From assembly GCF_024346995.1 (NCBI RefSeq), contig NZ_AP024887.1:1178001-1242000 (forward strand): a DNA stretch of 64,000 nt, written 5' to 3'. The notes under the pieces were generated by a model. That model worked only from the letters and a program-made list of their open reading frames with translations, was not told the DNA's origin and ran no database searches. Within the stretch, counting starts at the first letter, position 1. The number at the start of each line of letters is the position of its first letter. Positions 34,933 to 44,514 of the stretch are shown here, piece by piece. This DNA comes from Vibrio palustris. GTDB lineage: Bacteria; Pseudomonadota; Gammaproteobacteria; Enterobacterales; Vibrionaceae. A program made the position numbers and the translations under genes.

Positions 34933-35211
34933 CTAAGCGAATTTTGACTTAGGTTGGTAATTGACCTCGTCCAATTCTAGTGCTGTTTTGGCCTTACTAA
35001 TGCAAGGCAGCACTTCGCCAGGCTCTAGAAATGCCATGGCAAAACCAACATACTCGACTGACCCACTTGTTAGCCGACAGCGACACGCACCGCAGTGCCC
35101 ATCTCGACAATTGTATTCTGGTTCTAACCCAGCTTTTTCAAACGTTTCCAGCAATGTGTCTGAAGTGTTCGATTCAATAATTAATTGTTTGTTGATTTTG
35201 ACCGTCGCCAT
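34933..35211 (-). CDS. yfaE: 2Fe-2S ferredoxin-like protein YfaE
   Basis: Plant-type [2Fe-2S] ferredoxin of 92 residues that maintains the diferric-tyrosyl radical cofactor of the NrdB subunit in E. coli. The cluster ligands are the cysteines of CRDGHCGACRC together with the later Cys in VLPCIS. Its start overlaps the nrdB stop by one base, so it is translationally coupled. It is the last gene of nrdA-nrdB-yfaE, exactly as in E. coli. Confidence 0.94.
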   Translation of the reverse strand: MATVKINKQLIIESNTSDTLLETFEKAGLEPEYNCRDGHCGACRCRLTSGSVEYVGFAMAFLEPGEVLPCISKAKTALELDEVNYQPKSKFA

Positions 35212-36344
35212 TACAGTTCAAAGCCCTCAAAGTCACCAGAACTGACTTGATTGTCAATTTGGCCAACCAGATAAGAACTGATTTCTGCTTCTTGTGGGGC
35301 AACTTGTACGTTATCAGAAGACAACCAGGCGTTGATCCATGGAATTGGGTTAGTTGTTGCTTCTGGGTATGCCGCTTCTAGACCAACAGCTTGCATACGA
35401 ATATTGGTAATATATTCGACGTACTGACATAAAATATCTTTATTAAGGCCTATCATTGAGCCATCTTTGAACAAGTACTCAGCCCATTCTTTTTCTTGTT
35501 CTGCTGCTTCTTTAAAGATATCAAAACATTCTTGTTTTGCTTCTTCCGCAATTTGTAGGAACGAGAAGTCATCCATACCGTTGCGCAGTAAGTTCAACAT
35601 ATGCTGCGTACCCGTTAAGTGGAGTGCTTCATCACGAGCAATTAACTTAATGATTTTCGCGTTACCTTCCATCAACTCACGTTCTGCAAACGCAAAAGAA
35701 CAAGCAAAGCTGACATAGAAACGAATGGCTTCTAGGGCATTTACCGACATCAAGCATAGGTAAAGTTGTTTTTTCAGGCCGTTAAGCGTGATGGTGACAT
35801 CTTCGCCATTGATCGTATGTGTGCCTTCACCATAACGATGATAGTCATTCGAAAGGGCAATCAACTCATCGTAATATTTCGAAATATCGCCTGCACGCTT
35901 AATAATGTATTCGTTTTCGACGATGTCATCGAAAACCAGTGCTGGATCATTAACGATATTACGAATGATGTGCGTATATGAACGTGAGTGAATGGTTTCT
36001 GAGAATGACCAAGTCTCAATCCATGTTTCTAATTCTGGTAATGATACTAATGGGAGTAGCGCCACGTTTGGACTACGACCTTGAATAGAATCTAACAATG
36101 TTTGGTATTTCAAATTAGAAATAAAAATATGTTTTTCGTGCTCAGGTAGCTTTGCGTAATCGATACGATCGGAGGATACATCGACTTCTTCTGGACGCCA
36201 GAAGAATGATAATTGCTTTTCGATTAGCTTTTCGAAAATCTCATATTTTTGTTGGTCATAGCGCGCCACGTTGACAGGTTGACCTAAAAACATGGGTTCT
36301 TTCAATTGGTTGTTTTTAGTTTGCGTAAAAGTACTGTAAGCCAT
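35211..36344 (-). CDS. nrdB: Class Ia ribonucleotide reductase, beta subunit
   Basis: Radical-generating subunit of aerobic ribonucleotide reductase, 377 residues. Strong matches to E. coli NrdB include [36 protein letters not shown] and [10 protein letters not shown], containing the diiron ligands (Glu and His) and the radical tyrosine region. The C-terminal tail that docks to NrdA is present. It lies 130 bp downstream of nrdA, a gap holding an imperfect GGGGGAG/CTCCCC stem (about 36425-36451), and overlaps yfaE. Confidence 0.97.
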   Translation of the reverse strand: MAYSTFTQTKNNQLKEPMFLGQPVNVARYDQQKYEIFEKLIEKQLSFFWRPEEVDVSSDRIDYAKLPEHEKHIFISNLKYQTLLDSIQGRSPNVALLPLVSLPELETWIETWSFSETIHSRSYTHIIRNIVNDPALVFDDIVENEYIIKRAGDISKYYDELIALSNDYHRYGEGTHTINGEDVTITLNGLKKQLYLCLMSVNALEAIRFYVSFACSFAFAERELMEGNAKIIKLIARDEALHLTGTQHMLNLLRNGMDDFSFLQIAEEAKQECFDIFKEAAEQEKEWAEYLFKDGSMIGLNKDILCQYVEYITNIRMQAVGLEAAYPEATTNPIPWINAWLSSDNVQVAPQEAEISSYLVGQIDNQVSSGDFEGFEL

Positions 36345-36474
36345 GTCACTTTCATCCGTTATGCATCTTTACAAACAAGCGAGTAAAGATGAGAGAATTT
36401 ATTGGGTAATGCTCTAATGGAGCGGGGGAGCCATAATACTATGGTCTCCCCTCTGAGTTCAGTCAGTTATAAAG

Positions 36475-38757
36475 TTAAATCTTACAACCACCGCCAGCAC
36501 AATCATCATCTTGAGGTTGTACCGCATCATTCTGGGCGTCAGACGCACCATCGCGAGTATTATGGTAGTACAGTGTTTTGACACCGTATTTATACGCGGT
36601 AAGCAGATCTTTCAATAATTGCTTCATCGGTACTTTACCAGAACCATAAACGCTAGGGTCGTAGTTTGTATTCGCTGAAATAGATTGATCAATAAATTTC
36701 TGCATCACACCGACGAGATGTAAATACCCATCATTACCACGGATATTCCACAATAGCTCGTAGTTGTCTTTGTACTTACTGTACTCAGGAACGACTTGTT
36801 TTAAAATACCATCTTTTGAGGCTTTAACTGACACATAACCACGTGGTGGTTCAATACCATTAGTTGCATTTGAGATTTGTGATGATGTCTCAGATGGCAT
36901 TAATGCCGTCAGTGTTGAGTTACGTAGACCGTGCGTCATGATGTCTTGACGCAGCGTATCCCAGTCGTAATGCAATGACTCGTCGCATAGTGCATCAAGA
37001 TCTTGCTTGTACGTGTCGATTGGCAGTTTACCCTGTGCATACGTTGTCTCGTGGAACGATGGGCAACGACCGCGCTCTTTTGCAAGTTCCAAAGATGCTT
37101 TAAGCAAGTAATACTGCATGGCTTCAAATGTACGGTGAGTCAGAGCGAGTGCACTGTCATCTGAATATTTCACGCCGTTCTTCGCGAGATAGTACGCATA
37201 GTTGATGACACCAACCCCAAGAGTACGACGGTTCATGGTTGACACACGCGCCGCAGGTAGTGGGTAATCTTGGTAATCGAGCAATGAATCTAACGCACGA
37301 ACCACTAAGTCAGAGAGTTCTTCAAAATCATCAAGAGATTTAATTTCACCAAGGTTAAACGCAGACAGTGTACACAGTGCGATTTCACCTTCGTCATCTT
37401 CTACGTTCGAGAGCGGTTTAGTCGGCAGTGCAATTTCTAAACATAAGTTAGATTGACGTACTGGTGCAACACGCTCATCGAATGGGCTGTGTGTATTACA
37501 GTGGTCGACGTTCTGAATATAAATACGACCTGTTGATGCACGCTCTTGCATGAGCAATGAGAACAAATCAACTGCCTTTACGCTTTCTTTCTTGATTGCA
37601 GGATCATTTTCGTATTGAACGTACAAACGCTCAAACTCTGCTTGATCTTGGAAGAACGCATCGTACAAACCTGGAACATCGGATGGAGAGAATAGGGTAA
37701 TATTCCCGCCATCAACCAAACGTTGGTACATAAGTTTATTAAGCTGCACCCCGTAATCCATATGACGAACTCGGTTTTCTTCTACACCGCGGTTATTTTT
37801 TAATACTAGGAGCGATTGAGATTCACCATGCCATAGAGGGTAAAAAACAGTCGCTGCGCCGCCACGAACCCCACCTTGTGAACAACATTTCACTGAGGTT
37901 TGGAAGTATTTATAAAATGGAATACAACCCGTGTGGAAAGCTTCACCACCGCGAATTTCAGACCCTAGAGCACGAATACGACCCGCATTAATACCAATAC
38001 CAGCACGCTGTGATACGTAACGAACAATTGAGCTTGCTGTTGCATTGATGGAATCAAGGCTATCGCCACATTCAATGAGAACACATGAACTAAATTGACG
38101 TGTTGGAGTACGCACTCCAGACATAATCGGTGTTGGTAGGGAGATCTTAAACGTCGACGTTGCATCATAAAAACGCTTGATGTAATCCAGACGAGTTTCT
38201 TTTGGGTAGTTTTCAAATAAGCAGGCTGCAACCAGCATGTACAAGAATTGCGCGCTTTCATAAATTTGACCAGTAACGCGATTTTGTACGAAATATTTGC
38301 CTTCTAATTGTTTCACTGCCGCGTAAGAAAAATTAAGATCGCGGTCGTGATCAATATAGGAGTCGAGAAGATCAAATTCTTCTTCTGTGTAATCTTCCAT
38401 CAAGTGATTATCGTATTTACCAAGCGCCACCATTTTCGATACTTGATCGAAAAGACGAGGTGGTTGGTAATCGCCATACGCTTTTTTACGTAAATGGAAA
38501 ATGGCGAGACGCGCAGCTAGATATTGATAATCTGGGCTCTCTTCAGAGATCAGATCGGCTGCAGATTTTATGATGGTTTCATGAATATCAGAAGTGGTGA
38601 TGCCTTCATAGAACTGAATATGAGCACGGAGTTCTACTTGAGAAACTGACACATTAGTTAAACCTTCTGCCGCCCATGTGATTACGCGGTGAATCTTATC
38701 TAAATTGATCTTTTCTGTACGGCCATCACGTTTTGTGACAGTGAGTTCTTGGTTCAT
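36475..38757 (-). CDS. nrdA: Class Ia ribonucleotide reductase, alpha subunit
   Basis: Catalytic subunit reducing ribonucleoside diphosphates, 760 residues. The N-terminal ATP-cone (VTKRDGRTEKINLDKIHRVI) gives allosteric activity control. Active-site motifs include NLCLEIALPT (cysteine) and the glycyl/thiyl region around VGVINYAYYL. The C-terminal tail CAGGGCKI carries the redox cysteine pair that is re-reduced by thioredoxin or glutaredoxin. Upstream NrdR-like boxes and a DnaA box indicate control of the operon. Confidence 0.97.
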   Translation of the reverse strand: MNQELTVTKRDGRTEKINLDKIHRVITWAAEGLTNVSVSQVELRAHIQFYEGITTSDIHETIIKSAADLISEESPDYQYLAARLAIFHLRKKAYGDYQPPRLFDQVSKMVALGKYDNHLMEDYTEEEFDLLDSYIDHDRDLNFSYAAVKQLEGKYFVQNRVTGQIYESAQFLYMLVAACLFENYPKETRLDYIKRFYDATSTFKISLPTPIMSGVRTPTRQFSSCVLIECGDSLDSINATASSIVRYVSQRAGIGINAGRIRALGSEIRGGEAFHTGCIPFYKYFQTSVKCCSQGGVRGGAATVFYPLWHGESQSLLVLKNNRGVEENRVRHMDYGVQLNKLMYQRLVDGGNITLFSPSDVPGLYDAFFQDQAEFERLYVQYENDPAIKKESVKAVDLFSLLMQERASTGRIYIQNVDHCNTHSPFDERVAPVRQSNLCLEIALPTKPLSNVEDDEGEIALCTLSAFNLGEIKSLDDFEELSDLVVRALDSLLDYQDYPLPAARVSTMNRRTLGVGVINYAYYLAKNGVKYSDDSALALTHRTFEAMQYYLLKASLELAKERGRCPSFHETTYAQGKLPIDTYKQDLDALCDESLHYDWDTLRQDIMTHGLRNSTLTALMPSETSSQISNATNGIEPPRGYVSVKASKDGILKQVVPEYSKYKDNYELLWNIRGNDGYLHLVGVMQKFIDQSISANTNYDPSVYGSGKVPMKQLLKDLLTAYKYGVKTLYYHNTRDGASDAQNDAVQPQDDDCAGGGCKI

Positions 38758-38842
38758 TCTGCTTTATTTCCCTAATGAAACTGAAAAAACGGCATCAACA
38801 TGTTTGAATGCTTGCTAATGCCGCTTTCTTCAAAAAAGCTCG

Positions 38843-38879
38843 CCCTACATCTAGTGGGTCAAAACACTATATGTAGGGG
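38843..38879 (-). promoter_or_regulatory. Paired NrdR-like boxes upstream of nrdA
   Basis: Two 16-bp NrdR-type boxes, CCTACATCTAGTGGGT (38844-38859) and ACACTATATGTAGGGG (38864-38879), lie about 20 bp apart centre to centre, near two helical turns. Together they make an imperfect palindrome with perfect CCCTACAT/ATGTAGGG ends. They lie about 90-120 bp upstream of the nrdA start, where the repressor NrdR would act. Confidence 0.75.
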
Positions 38880-38948
38880 TCTGTATGTTTTCGTATTACA
38901 AGATAGTGCTATCGGAGGGCTAATGCAAGTCCGAGATCTTGCACATTT

Positions 38949-38957
38949 TGTGGATAA
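38949..38957 (-). promoter_or_regulatory. Perfect DnaA box upstream of nrdA
   Basis: TGTGGATAA is the exact complement of the DnaA consensus TTATCCACA. It lies about 190 bp upstream of the nrdA start, in the same intergenic region as the NrdR-like boxes. DnaA control of nrdAB is known in E. coli. The rest of the 440-bp gap is AT-rich without a gene. Confidence 0.65.
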
Positions 38958-39198
38958 CTCGGTAAACAAAAAAAAACAGTTAGTAGTCGCTAACTGACAA
39001 CAAACGGGTAGGATTGGAGCGAAATATTTGCCTACCAAGAATCGATTTATTATCGAGCAAATCAAAAAAAAATCTCTTGATCTTTCGACCAAAAACGCTC
39101 TCATATTTTTATTGTATAAACCTGCAGCGATTGCTCAAATTCGCGCCGCTAAGCGATAGCATAGGCGCGAAGTATCCAACACTATTATTTTACTTTGT

Positions 39199-39909
39199 CT
39201 ACGATGATGCGCGCGTATGCACAATATAGTTCACATCGACCTTACGACCTAAGCGATAAGTATCAGTCAATGGATTATAGAGTAAGCCCGTAATACCGTG
39301 TGATTGTAATTGGGTTTGGTCGATCATCTTCATTAGCTCTGATGGGCGAATAAACTTATTATGATCATGGGTGTTGTTGGGAACGATCTTTAAGATTTTT
39401 TCAGCGCCAACGATGGCGAATAAATACGATTTAAAGTTACGGTTCAATGTAGAGAAAAACACATGTCCGTCAGGTTTAACGAGTGTGCAACACGCACTGA
39501 TCACAGATTGTGGATCTGGTACATGTTCTAGCATCTCCATACATGTGACGACGTCATAATGATTCGCGTGGGTGTTGGCATGATCTTCAATCGTACTTTG
39601 AATATAGGATAGACTCGTCCCTGTTTCGAGTGCGTGTAAACGCGCGACTTCTAAGGGCTCTTTACCCATGTCTAAACCGGTGACCTCGGCGCCTTCTTTG
39701 GCCATGCTTTCAGCAAGAATACCGCCGCCACAGCCAACGTCGAGGACAGTTTTTCCAAATAGGCCGTTCGCTTTATCCATCACATAGTTTAATCTCAGTG
39801 GGTTAATCTGATGCAATGGTTTAAATTCACCATTTAAGTCCCACCAACGTGAAGCCATATCTTCAAACTTTTTGATTTCGAGTGGATCAACATTCTGTGA
39901 TTGTGTCAT
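39199..39909 (-). CDS. ubiG: Ubiquinone biosynthesis O-methyltransferase UbiG
   Basis: SAM-dependent methyltransferase that performs both O-methylation steps of ubiquinone synthesis, 236 residues. The SAM motif is [16 protein letters not shown] (about 56-71), with post-motif [30 protein letters not shown] at about 22-40 is the UbiG N-terminal signature. It is divergent from gyrA, and nrdA follows in the same direction, the same gene order as in many gammaproteobacteria. Confidence 0.96.
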   Translation of the reverse strand: MTQSQNVDPLEIKKFEDMASRWWDLNGEFKPLHQINPLRLNYVMDKANGLFGKTVLDVGCGGGILAESMAKEGAEVTGLDMGKEPLEVARLHALETGTSLSYIQSTIEDHANTHANHYDVVTCMEMLEHVPDPQSVISACCTLVKPDGHVFFSTLNRNFKSYLFAIVGAEKILKIVPNNTHDHNKFIRPSELMKMIDQTQLQSHGITGLLYNPLTDTYRLGRKVDVNYIVHTRASS

Positions 39910-40274
39910 GGGGAGCCTACTAACCTTTTATCACCGTTTTATAAGAGACGGCTATTATAACTCTCCGGGTCGACTTTCCTAGCGGTTCGCTCATATTCTT
40001 GCTTATGTGTTGTTTTTTTGTTCAAGGGAGAAGGGCGCACTTTCAATTTGTTGCTTTTATCGTCAACTACAGGGCTGCTAACATCACATGCTGATAAAAG
40101 GACTGGGAAAGTAATGCCGAAGTTTCGATTTTTGTGTTATATTTTTTCACCTTATACGTATCAATTATATTCAGACAGAATAATGATTCGGTGTCTAAGG
40201 ACTGATGAGTCGTGAAACCCGCCTTATTCTCGGTTCTGGATATACCGATCAAACTATAGAGGGATAATGGCTCT
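39910..40274. promoter_or_regulatory. Divergent ubiG/gyrA promoter region
   Basis: 365 bp with no gene. It should contain the gyrA promoter; TTATATT at about 40137 and TATATT-like hexamers are candidate -10 elements. No terminator or RNA gene is evident. Confidence 0.35.
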
Positions 40275-42953
40275 ATGAGCGATCTTGCTAAAGAGATCAC
40301 GCCCATCAATATTGAGGACGAGCTTCGCGGTTCTTACCTCGACTACGCGATGTCAGTCATCGTCGGTCGTGCTCTTCCTGATGTGCGTGATGGCCTAAAA
40401 CCAGTACACCGTCGTGTGTTATTTGCAATGAATGTACTGGGAAATGACTGGAATAAACCTTATAAAAAATCTGCTCGTGTGGTAGGTGACGTAATCGGTA
40501 AATATCACCCGCATGGTGATACAGCCGTCTATGACACTATCGTGCGTATGGCTCAACCTTTCTCACTTCGTTACATGCTGGTTGATGGCCAAGGTAACTT
40601 TGGTTCGATCGATGGTGACTCGGCTGCGGCAATGCGTTATACGGAAGTGCGTATGGCGAAAATGGCTCACGAGCTGTTAGCCGATCTCGATAAAGAAACC
40701 GTCGATTATGTTGATAACTATGACGGTACGGAACGTATTCCAGCGGTGCTACCGACTAAAATTCCTAACTTACTAGTTAATGGTGCGTCGGGTATCGCAG
40801 TTGGTATGGCAACCAATATTCCACCTCATAACTTAAATGAAGTCGTGAGTGGCTGTCTTGCTTATATTGATAATGAAGACATCACCATTGACGAATTGAT
40901 GGAATATATTCCTGGGCCTGACTTCCCAACGGCTGCGATGATCAGTGGTCGTAAAGGTATTGTGGATGCATACAAAACAGGACGCGGTAAAGTTTACATG
41001 CGTTCTAAAGCGGATATCGAAGCTGACAAACATGGTCGTGAAACCATAATTGTTACCGAAATTCCATACCAAGTGAACAAAGCGCGTTTGATTGAAAAAA
41101 TCGCCGAGCTTGTAAAAGACAAAAAAGTCGAAGGTATCAGCGCACTGCGTGATGAATCCGACAAAGAAGGTATGCGTATTGTCATCGAGTGTAAGCGCGA
41201 TGCGGTCGGTGAAGTGGTACTAAACAACCTTTACACCAATACGCAGTTGCAAACCACTTTTGGCATTAACATGGTGGCGTTGAACGAAGGCCAACCTCAG
41301 CTGTTTAACTTAAAAGATATGCTGAAGTGTTTCGTTAACCACCGCCGTGAAGTGGTCACGCGTCGTACGGTTTACGAATTACGTAAAGCCCGCGACCGTG
41401 CGCACATCTTGGAAGGTTTGGCTCTGGCATTAGCGAATATCGATGAAGTGATTGAGCTTATTCGCCAAGCTGCGACACCGGCTGAAGCGAAAACTGGCTT
41501 AATTTCTCGCGGTTGGGAACTGGGTCATGTTGCAAGCATGCTTGAGCGTGCTGGTGACGAAGGCACTGCTCGCCCTGCATGGTTAGAGCCAGAGTTTGGT
41601 ATTCGTGATGGTATGTATTACCTCACTGAGCAACAAGCTCAAGCGATTCTTGAATTACGCTTACACCGTTTAACGGGTCTAGAGCACGAAAAAATTCTCG
41701 AAGAGTACAAGGGTCTATTGGATCAAATCGCTGAGTACTTACATATTCTTGCGAGTACTGAACGCTTGATGGAAGTGATTCGCGAAGAACTGGAAATTGT
41801 CCGTGACAATTTCGGTGATGAACGTCGCACGGAAATTACCGCGGCGAGCCATGACATTGACATGGAAGAGCTGATTGCCCGTGAAAACGTTGTTGTGACG
41901 TTGTCACATGAAGGCTATGTGAAATACCAAATCCTGAGTGATTACGAGGCGCAACGCCGTGGTGGTCGTGGTAAGAGCGCTACGCGTATGAAAGACGAAG
42001 ACTTTATCGAACGTCTGTTGGTTGCCAACACTCATGATAATATCTTGTGTTTCTCAACACGAGGTAAAGCATATCGCTTGAAAGTATATCAATTGCCGCA
42101 TGCAACGCGTACGGCGCGTGGTAAGCCGATTGTGAATATTTTGCCACTTGAACCAGAGGAGCGTATTACTGCGATTCTGCCAGTGAGTGAGTATTCTGAA
42201 GATCATTATATCTTCATGGCAACCAGTGACGGTACGGTTAAGAAAACCTCGTTGGATCAGTTCTCAAATGTACGTAAGAACGGTTTGATTGCGGTTAATC
42301 TTCGTGAAGAAGATTCGTTGATTGGTGTAGATATTACCCATGGCGATAACGACATTATGTTGTTCTCAGCATCGGGTAAAGTGGTACGCTTTAACGAGAG
42401 CCAAGTACGTGCGATGGGACGTACTGCATCCGGTGTGCGTGGTATGAAATTACCTGAAGGCGATCATGTGAAGTCATTGATTGTGCCACATACCGACGGT
42501 GATATTCTGACGGTGACACAAAATGGTTACGGTAAACGTACTCAGCTTGCCGAATATCCAGCGAAGAGCCGAGCTACACAAGGTGTGGTTTCTATCAAAG
42601 TGTCTGAGCGTAATGGTCCGGTTATCGGTGCTGTTCAAGCAGATGAGCGTGATGAGTTCATGATGATCACCAATGCGGGCACGTTAGTGCGCACGCGTGT
42701 TGATGAAGTCAGTCAAGTGGGTCGTAATACCCAAGGCGTAACCTTGATTCGTACTTCTGAAGGCGAAGATGTGGTTGCACTACAGCGTATCGAAGAAATT
42801 GCTGAAGAAGACTTACCGCTAGAAGAGGGTGAAGAGTCAACCAGTGAGACGCAAAGTGATAGTGTGGATGAGAGTGTTGAAGGCGCAGAAAATGCGGATA
42901 CAACAACTGACACGCAATCTGAAGCAAACGATGATGAATCAGAGATTGATTAA
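40275..42953 (+). CDS. gyrA: DNA gyrase subunit A
   Basis: Breakage-reunion subunit of DNA gyrase, 892 residues. The active tyrosine is in [10 protein letters not shown] (Tyr122). The quinolone-resistance region reads [11 protein letters not shown], with Thr at position 83, where E. coli has Ser, and Asp at 87. The GyrA box in [11 protein letters not shown], required for DNA wrapping, is at about 560. The last ~45 residues form an acidic, low-complexity tail rich in E, D, S and T. It is a single gene, divergent from ubiG, with a strong terminator. Confidence 0.98.
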   Translation: MSDLAKEITPINIEDELRGSYLDYAMSVIVGRALPDVRDGLKPVHRRVLFAMNVLGNDWNKPYKKSARVVGDVIGKYHPHGDTAVYDTIVRMAQPFSLRYMLVDGQGNFGSIDGDSAAAMRYTEVRMAKMAHELLADLDKETVDYVDNYDGTERIPAVLPTKIPNLLVNGASGIAVGMATNIPPHNLNEVVSGCLAYIDNEDITIDELMEYIPGPDFPTAAMISGRKGIVDAYKTGRGKVYMRSKADIEADKHGRETIIVTEIPYQVNKARLIEKIAELVKDKKVEGISALRDESDKEGMRIVIECKRDAVGEVVLNNLYTNTQLQTTFGINMVALNEGQPQLFNLKDMLKCFVNHRREVVTRRTVYELRKARDRAHILEGLALALANIDEVIELIRQAATPAEAKTGLISRGWELGHVASMLERAGDEGTARPAWLEPEFGIRDGMYYLTEQQAQAILELRLHRLTGLEHEKILEEYKGLLDQIAEYLHILASTERLMEVIREELEIVRDNFGDERRTEITAASHDIDMEELIARENVVVTLSHEGYVKYQILSDYEAQRRGGRGKSATRMKDEDFIERLLVANTHDNILCFSTRGKAYRLKVYQLPHATRTARGKPIVNILPLEPEERITAILPVSEYSEDHYIFMATSDGTVKKTSLDQFSNVRKNGLIAVNLREEDSLIGVDITHGDNDIMLFSASGKVVRFNESQVRAMGRTASGVRGMKLPEGDHVKSLIVPHTDGDILTVTQNGYGKRTQLAEYPAKSRATQGVVSIKVSERNGPVIGAVQADERDEFMMITNAGTLVRTRVDEVSQVGRNTQGVTLIRTSEGEDVVALQRIEEIAEEDLPLEEGEESTSETQSDSVDESVEGAENADTTTDTQSEANDDESEID

Positions 42954-42981
42954 TCTTAGTTGATCATTGTTGATGCAAGTG

Positions 42982-43012
42982 AAAAGCCGGAGATGATCTC
43001 CGGCTTTTTTTA
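42982..43012 (+). terminator. Rho-independent terminator after gyrA
   Basis: AAAAGCCGGAGAT pairs with the complementary TCTCCGGCTTTT across a very short loop and runs into TTTTTTT. Confidence 0.9.
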
Positions 43013-43274
43013 TACTTCAATATGTTGGCAAGTACTTATATGAGCATCATTTAGCCCGCGAAGGGAGACGATCCCAAATCGTTGAAGAAGGATCGAACTT
43101 GATCCATGGATCTTTATGATTTTTATATATAAAAATGAAAATAATGGTGAAAAATTTCTGACTTTTAAATTTCTTTTCCTATACTTAATACAAAGTAAGT
43201 CATTGAGTTTTGGTTGGCAGCAAACGGCACTAAGATAAACGTTTGAGACAGAGGATTGCGAAAACCCTATTTAT

Positions 43275-43290
43275 TGTGACACTTGTCACA
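43275..43290 (+). promoter_or_regulatory. Perfect CRP-type site
   Basis: TGTGACACTTGTCACA fits TGTGA-N6-TCACA exactly and is a perfect palindrome. It lies 74 bp upstream of the small ORF at 43364, with AT-rich candidate -10 sequences in between (TATAGT, GATAAAAT). The surrounding 43014-43363 gap is otherwise AT-rich and gene-free. Confidence 0.7.
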
Positions 43291-43363
43291 TATATAGTGT
43301 TTATTTGCCATGATAAAATGAAAAATGGTATTATTTTTGAGACTTAATTAAAGTTTATGGGGA

Positions 43364-43549
43364 ATGGCATTGGAACAAGAAGCGATTATTCAATTAAAAC
43401 AGGATTTTTATAAGCGCATCAGCTCGTTACAAGCGAATGCCATGCCTCAGTGTAAGCCGACATTGTCATTTTTGACCGATGAAGAGTTAAAAGAATTGGA
43501 GCAAATCTGGATTGAACTTACTATGTGGAAAAACAGCCAACGTCATTGA
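43364..43549 (+). CDS. Small hypothetical protein (61 aa) downstream of a CRP site
   Basis: A 61-residue mainly helical, charged protein, family not recognised. Support comes from a GGGG-type ribosome-binding site, the consensus CRP site upstream and an intrinsic terminator 30 bp downstream, giving a short transcription unit of about 250-300 nt. It could be a small regulatory protein, or the transcript could act as an sRNA. The C-terminal part has DEELKELEQIWIEL, an amphipathic helix. No membrane segment is visible. Confidence 0.55.
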   Translation: MALEQEAIIQLKQDFYKRISSLQANAMPQCKPTLSFLTDEELKELEQIWIELTMWKNSQRH

Positions 43550-43578
43550 TACGTTACCCTTAATAGATGTTCTTAAAT

Positions 43579-43608
43579 AAACCCGATATGGCCAATGTCG
43601 GGTTTTTT
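43579..43608 (+). terminator. Terminator of the small transcription unit
   Basis: AAACCCGA pairs with TCGGGTTT around an 11-nt loop, followed by TTTTG. Confidence 0.8.
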
Positions 43609-43746
43609 GTGTTTTGGGCGTTGCCATGAGCTGTGGCTTACCGTTGAAAACCCACCAGCTAGGCCCCATAGTAACTACAACAAAAAATAGAAATTGTATG
43701 CATGTTTCGCTAAGATGCATCAACAATGAATAAAGTGAGTGAAAAT

Positions 43747-44346
43747 ATGGCGGAAGTAAGAGCCAGAGTAGACTTAAAAGTCGGCGCTAACAGCAGCATT
43801 GATGCTGAGATTTTATCATTTCATGGGTTGAATTCAGACAAAGAACACGTTGCACTGATCTTTAAACAAGCAGATACGCAGTCAGACATCCCTTTAGTAC
43901 GTATGCATTCTGAATGTTTGACAGGCGATGTTTTTCACTCCTCTCGATGTGATTGTGGCGAGCAACTTGATGAAACCATCGCGAAGATGGGAGAGCACGG
44001 CGGTATTATTTTGTATCTGCGTCAAGAAGGGCGTGGTATTGGCTTATATAATAAAATTGATGCCTACCAACTGCAAAGCGAAGGCATGGATACCTATCAA
44101 GCGAATAACCATTTGGGTTTTCCCGACGATTTGCGTGATTTTTCTGAAGCGGCGCAAATGCTGCAAGCATTGAATATTAGTAAAATTCGTCTGGTGACCA
44201 ACAACCCAAAGAAAATTCATGATTTAAAAGAATTTGGTGTTGAGATTGTCGATGTTGTTCACACCGGAGCGCATATTAAAGATGGCAACGAAAGCTATTT
44301 AAAAGCGAAGGTCTCACATGGTCATCATCAACTTAAGCTAACTTAA
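43747..44346 (+). CDS. ribA: GTP cyclohydrolase II
   Basis: First enzyme of riboflavin synthesis, opening the GTP ring with release of formate and pyrophosphate. It has 199 residues from MAEVRARVD; an ATG seven codons upstream (43726) is possible but has no ribosome-binding site. The zinc cysteines are in [20 protein letters not shown], the GTP-binding region is [14 protein letters not shown], and the late motif is LVTNNPKKI. It is a single gene with a terminator and no rib operon nearby. Confidence 0.95.
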   Translation: MAEVRARVDLKVGANSSIDAEILSFHGLNSDKEHVALIFKQADTQSDIPLVRMHSECLTGDVFHSSRCDCGEQLDETIAKMGEHGGIILYLRQEGRGIGLYNKIDAYQLQSEGMDTYQANNHLGFPDDLRDFSEAAQMLQALNISKIRLVTNNPKKIHDLKEFGVEIVDVVHTGAHIKDGNESYLKAKVSHGHHQLKLT

Positions 44347-44362
44347 TTGCATGCTGCTGATT

Positions 44363-44397
44363 AAAAAAGCTCCAGTTTTCACTGGGGCTTTTTTTAT
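44363..44397 (+). terminator. Rho-independent terminator after ribA
   Basis: AAAAAAGCTCCAGT pairs with ACTGGGGCTTTTTTT (one G-U pair) around TTTC. Confidence 0.88.
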
Positions 44398-44514
44398 TTA
44401 TTTAATTATCTTTGGGTCGCGTCTCAACCTCAGAGATTAAGTGGATCACCTGAGCGGCAAATTATATAAACTTTGCCATACTCATTAAGCGATACACAGT
44501 AACGGATATCAATA

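Noticed and set aside
40521..40526. Calling GyrA Thr83 a resistance mutation
   Set aside because: Thr is wild type in some gammaproteobacteria, so no resistance claim is made.
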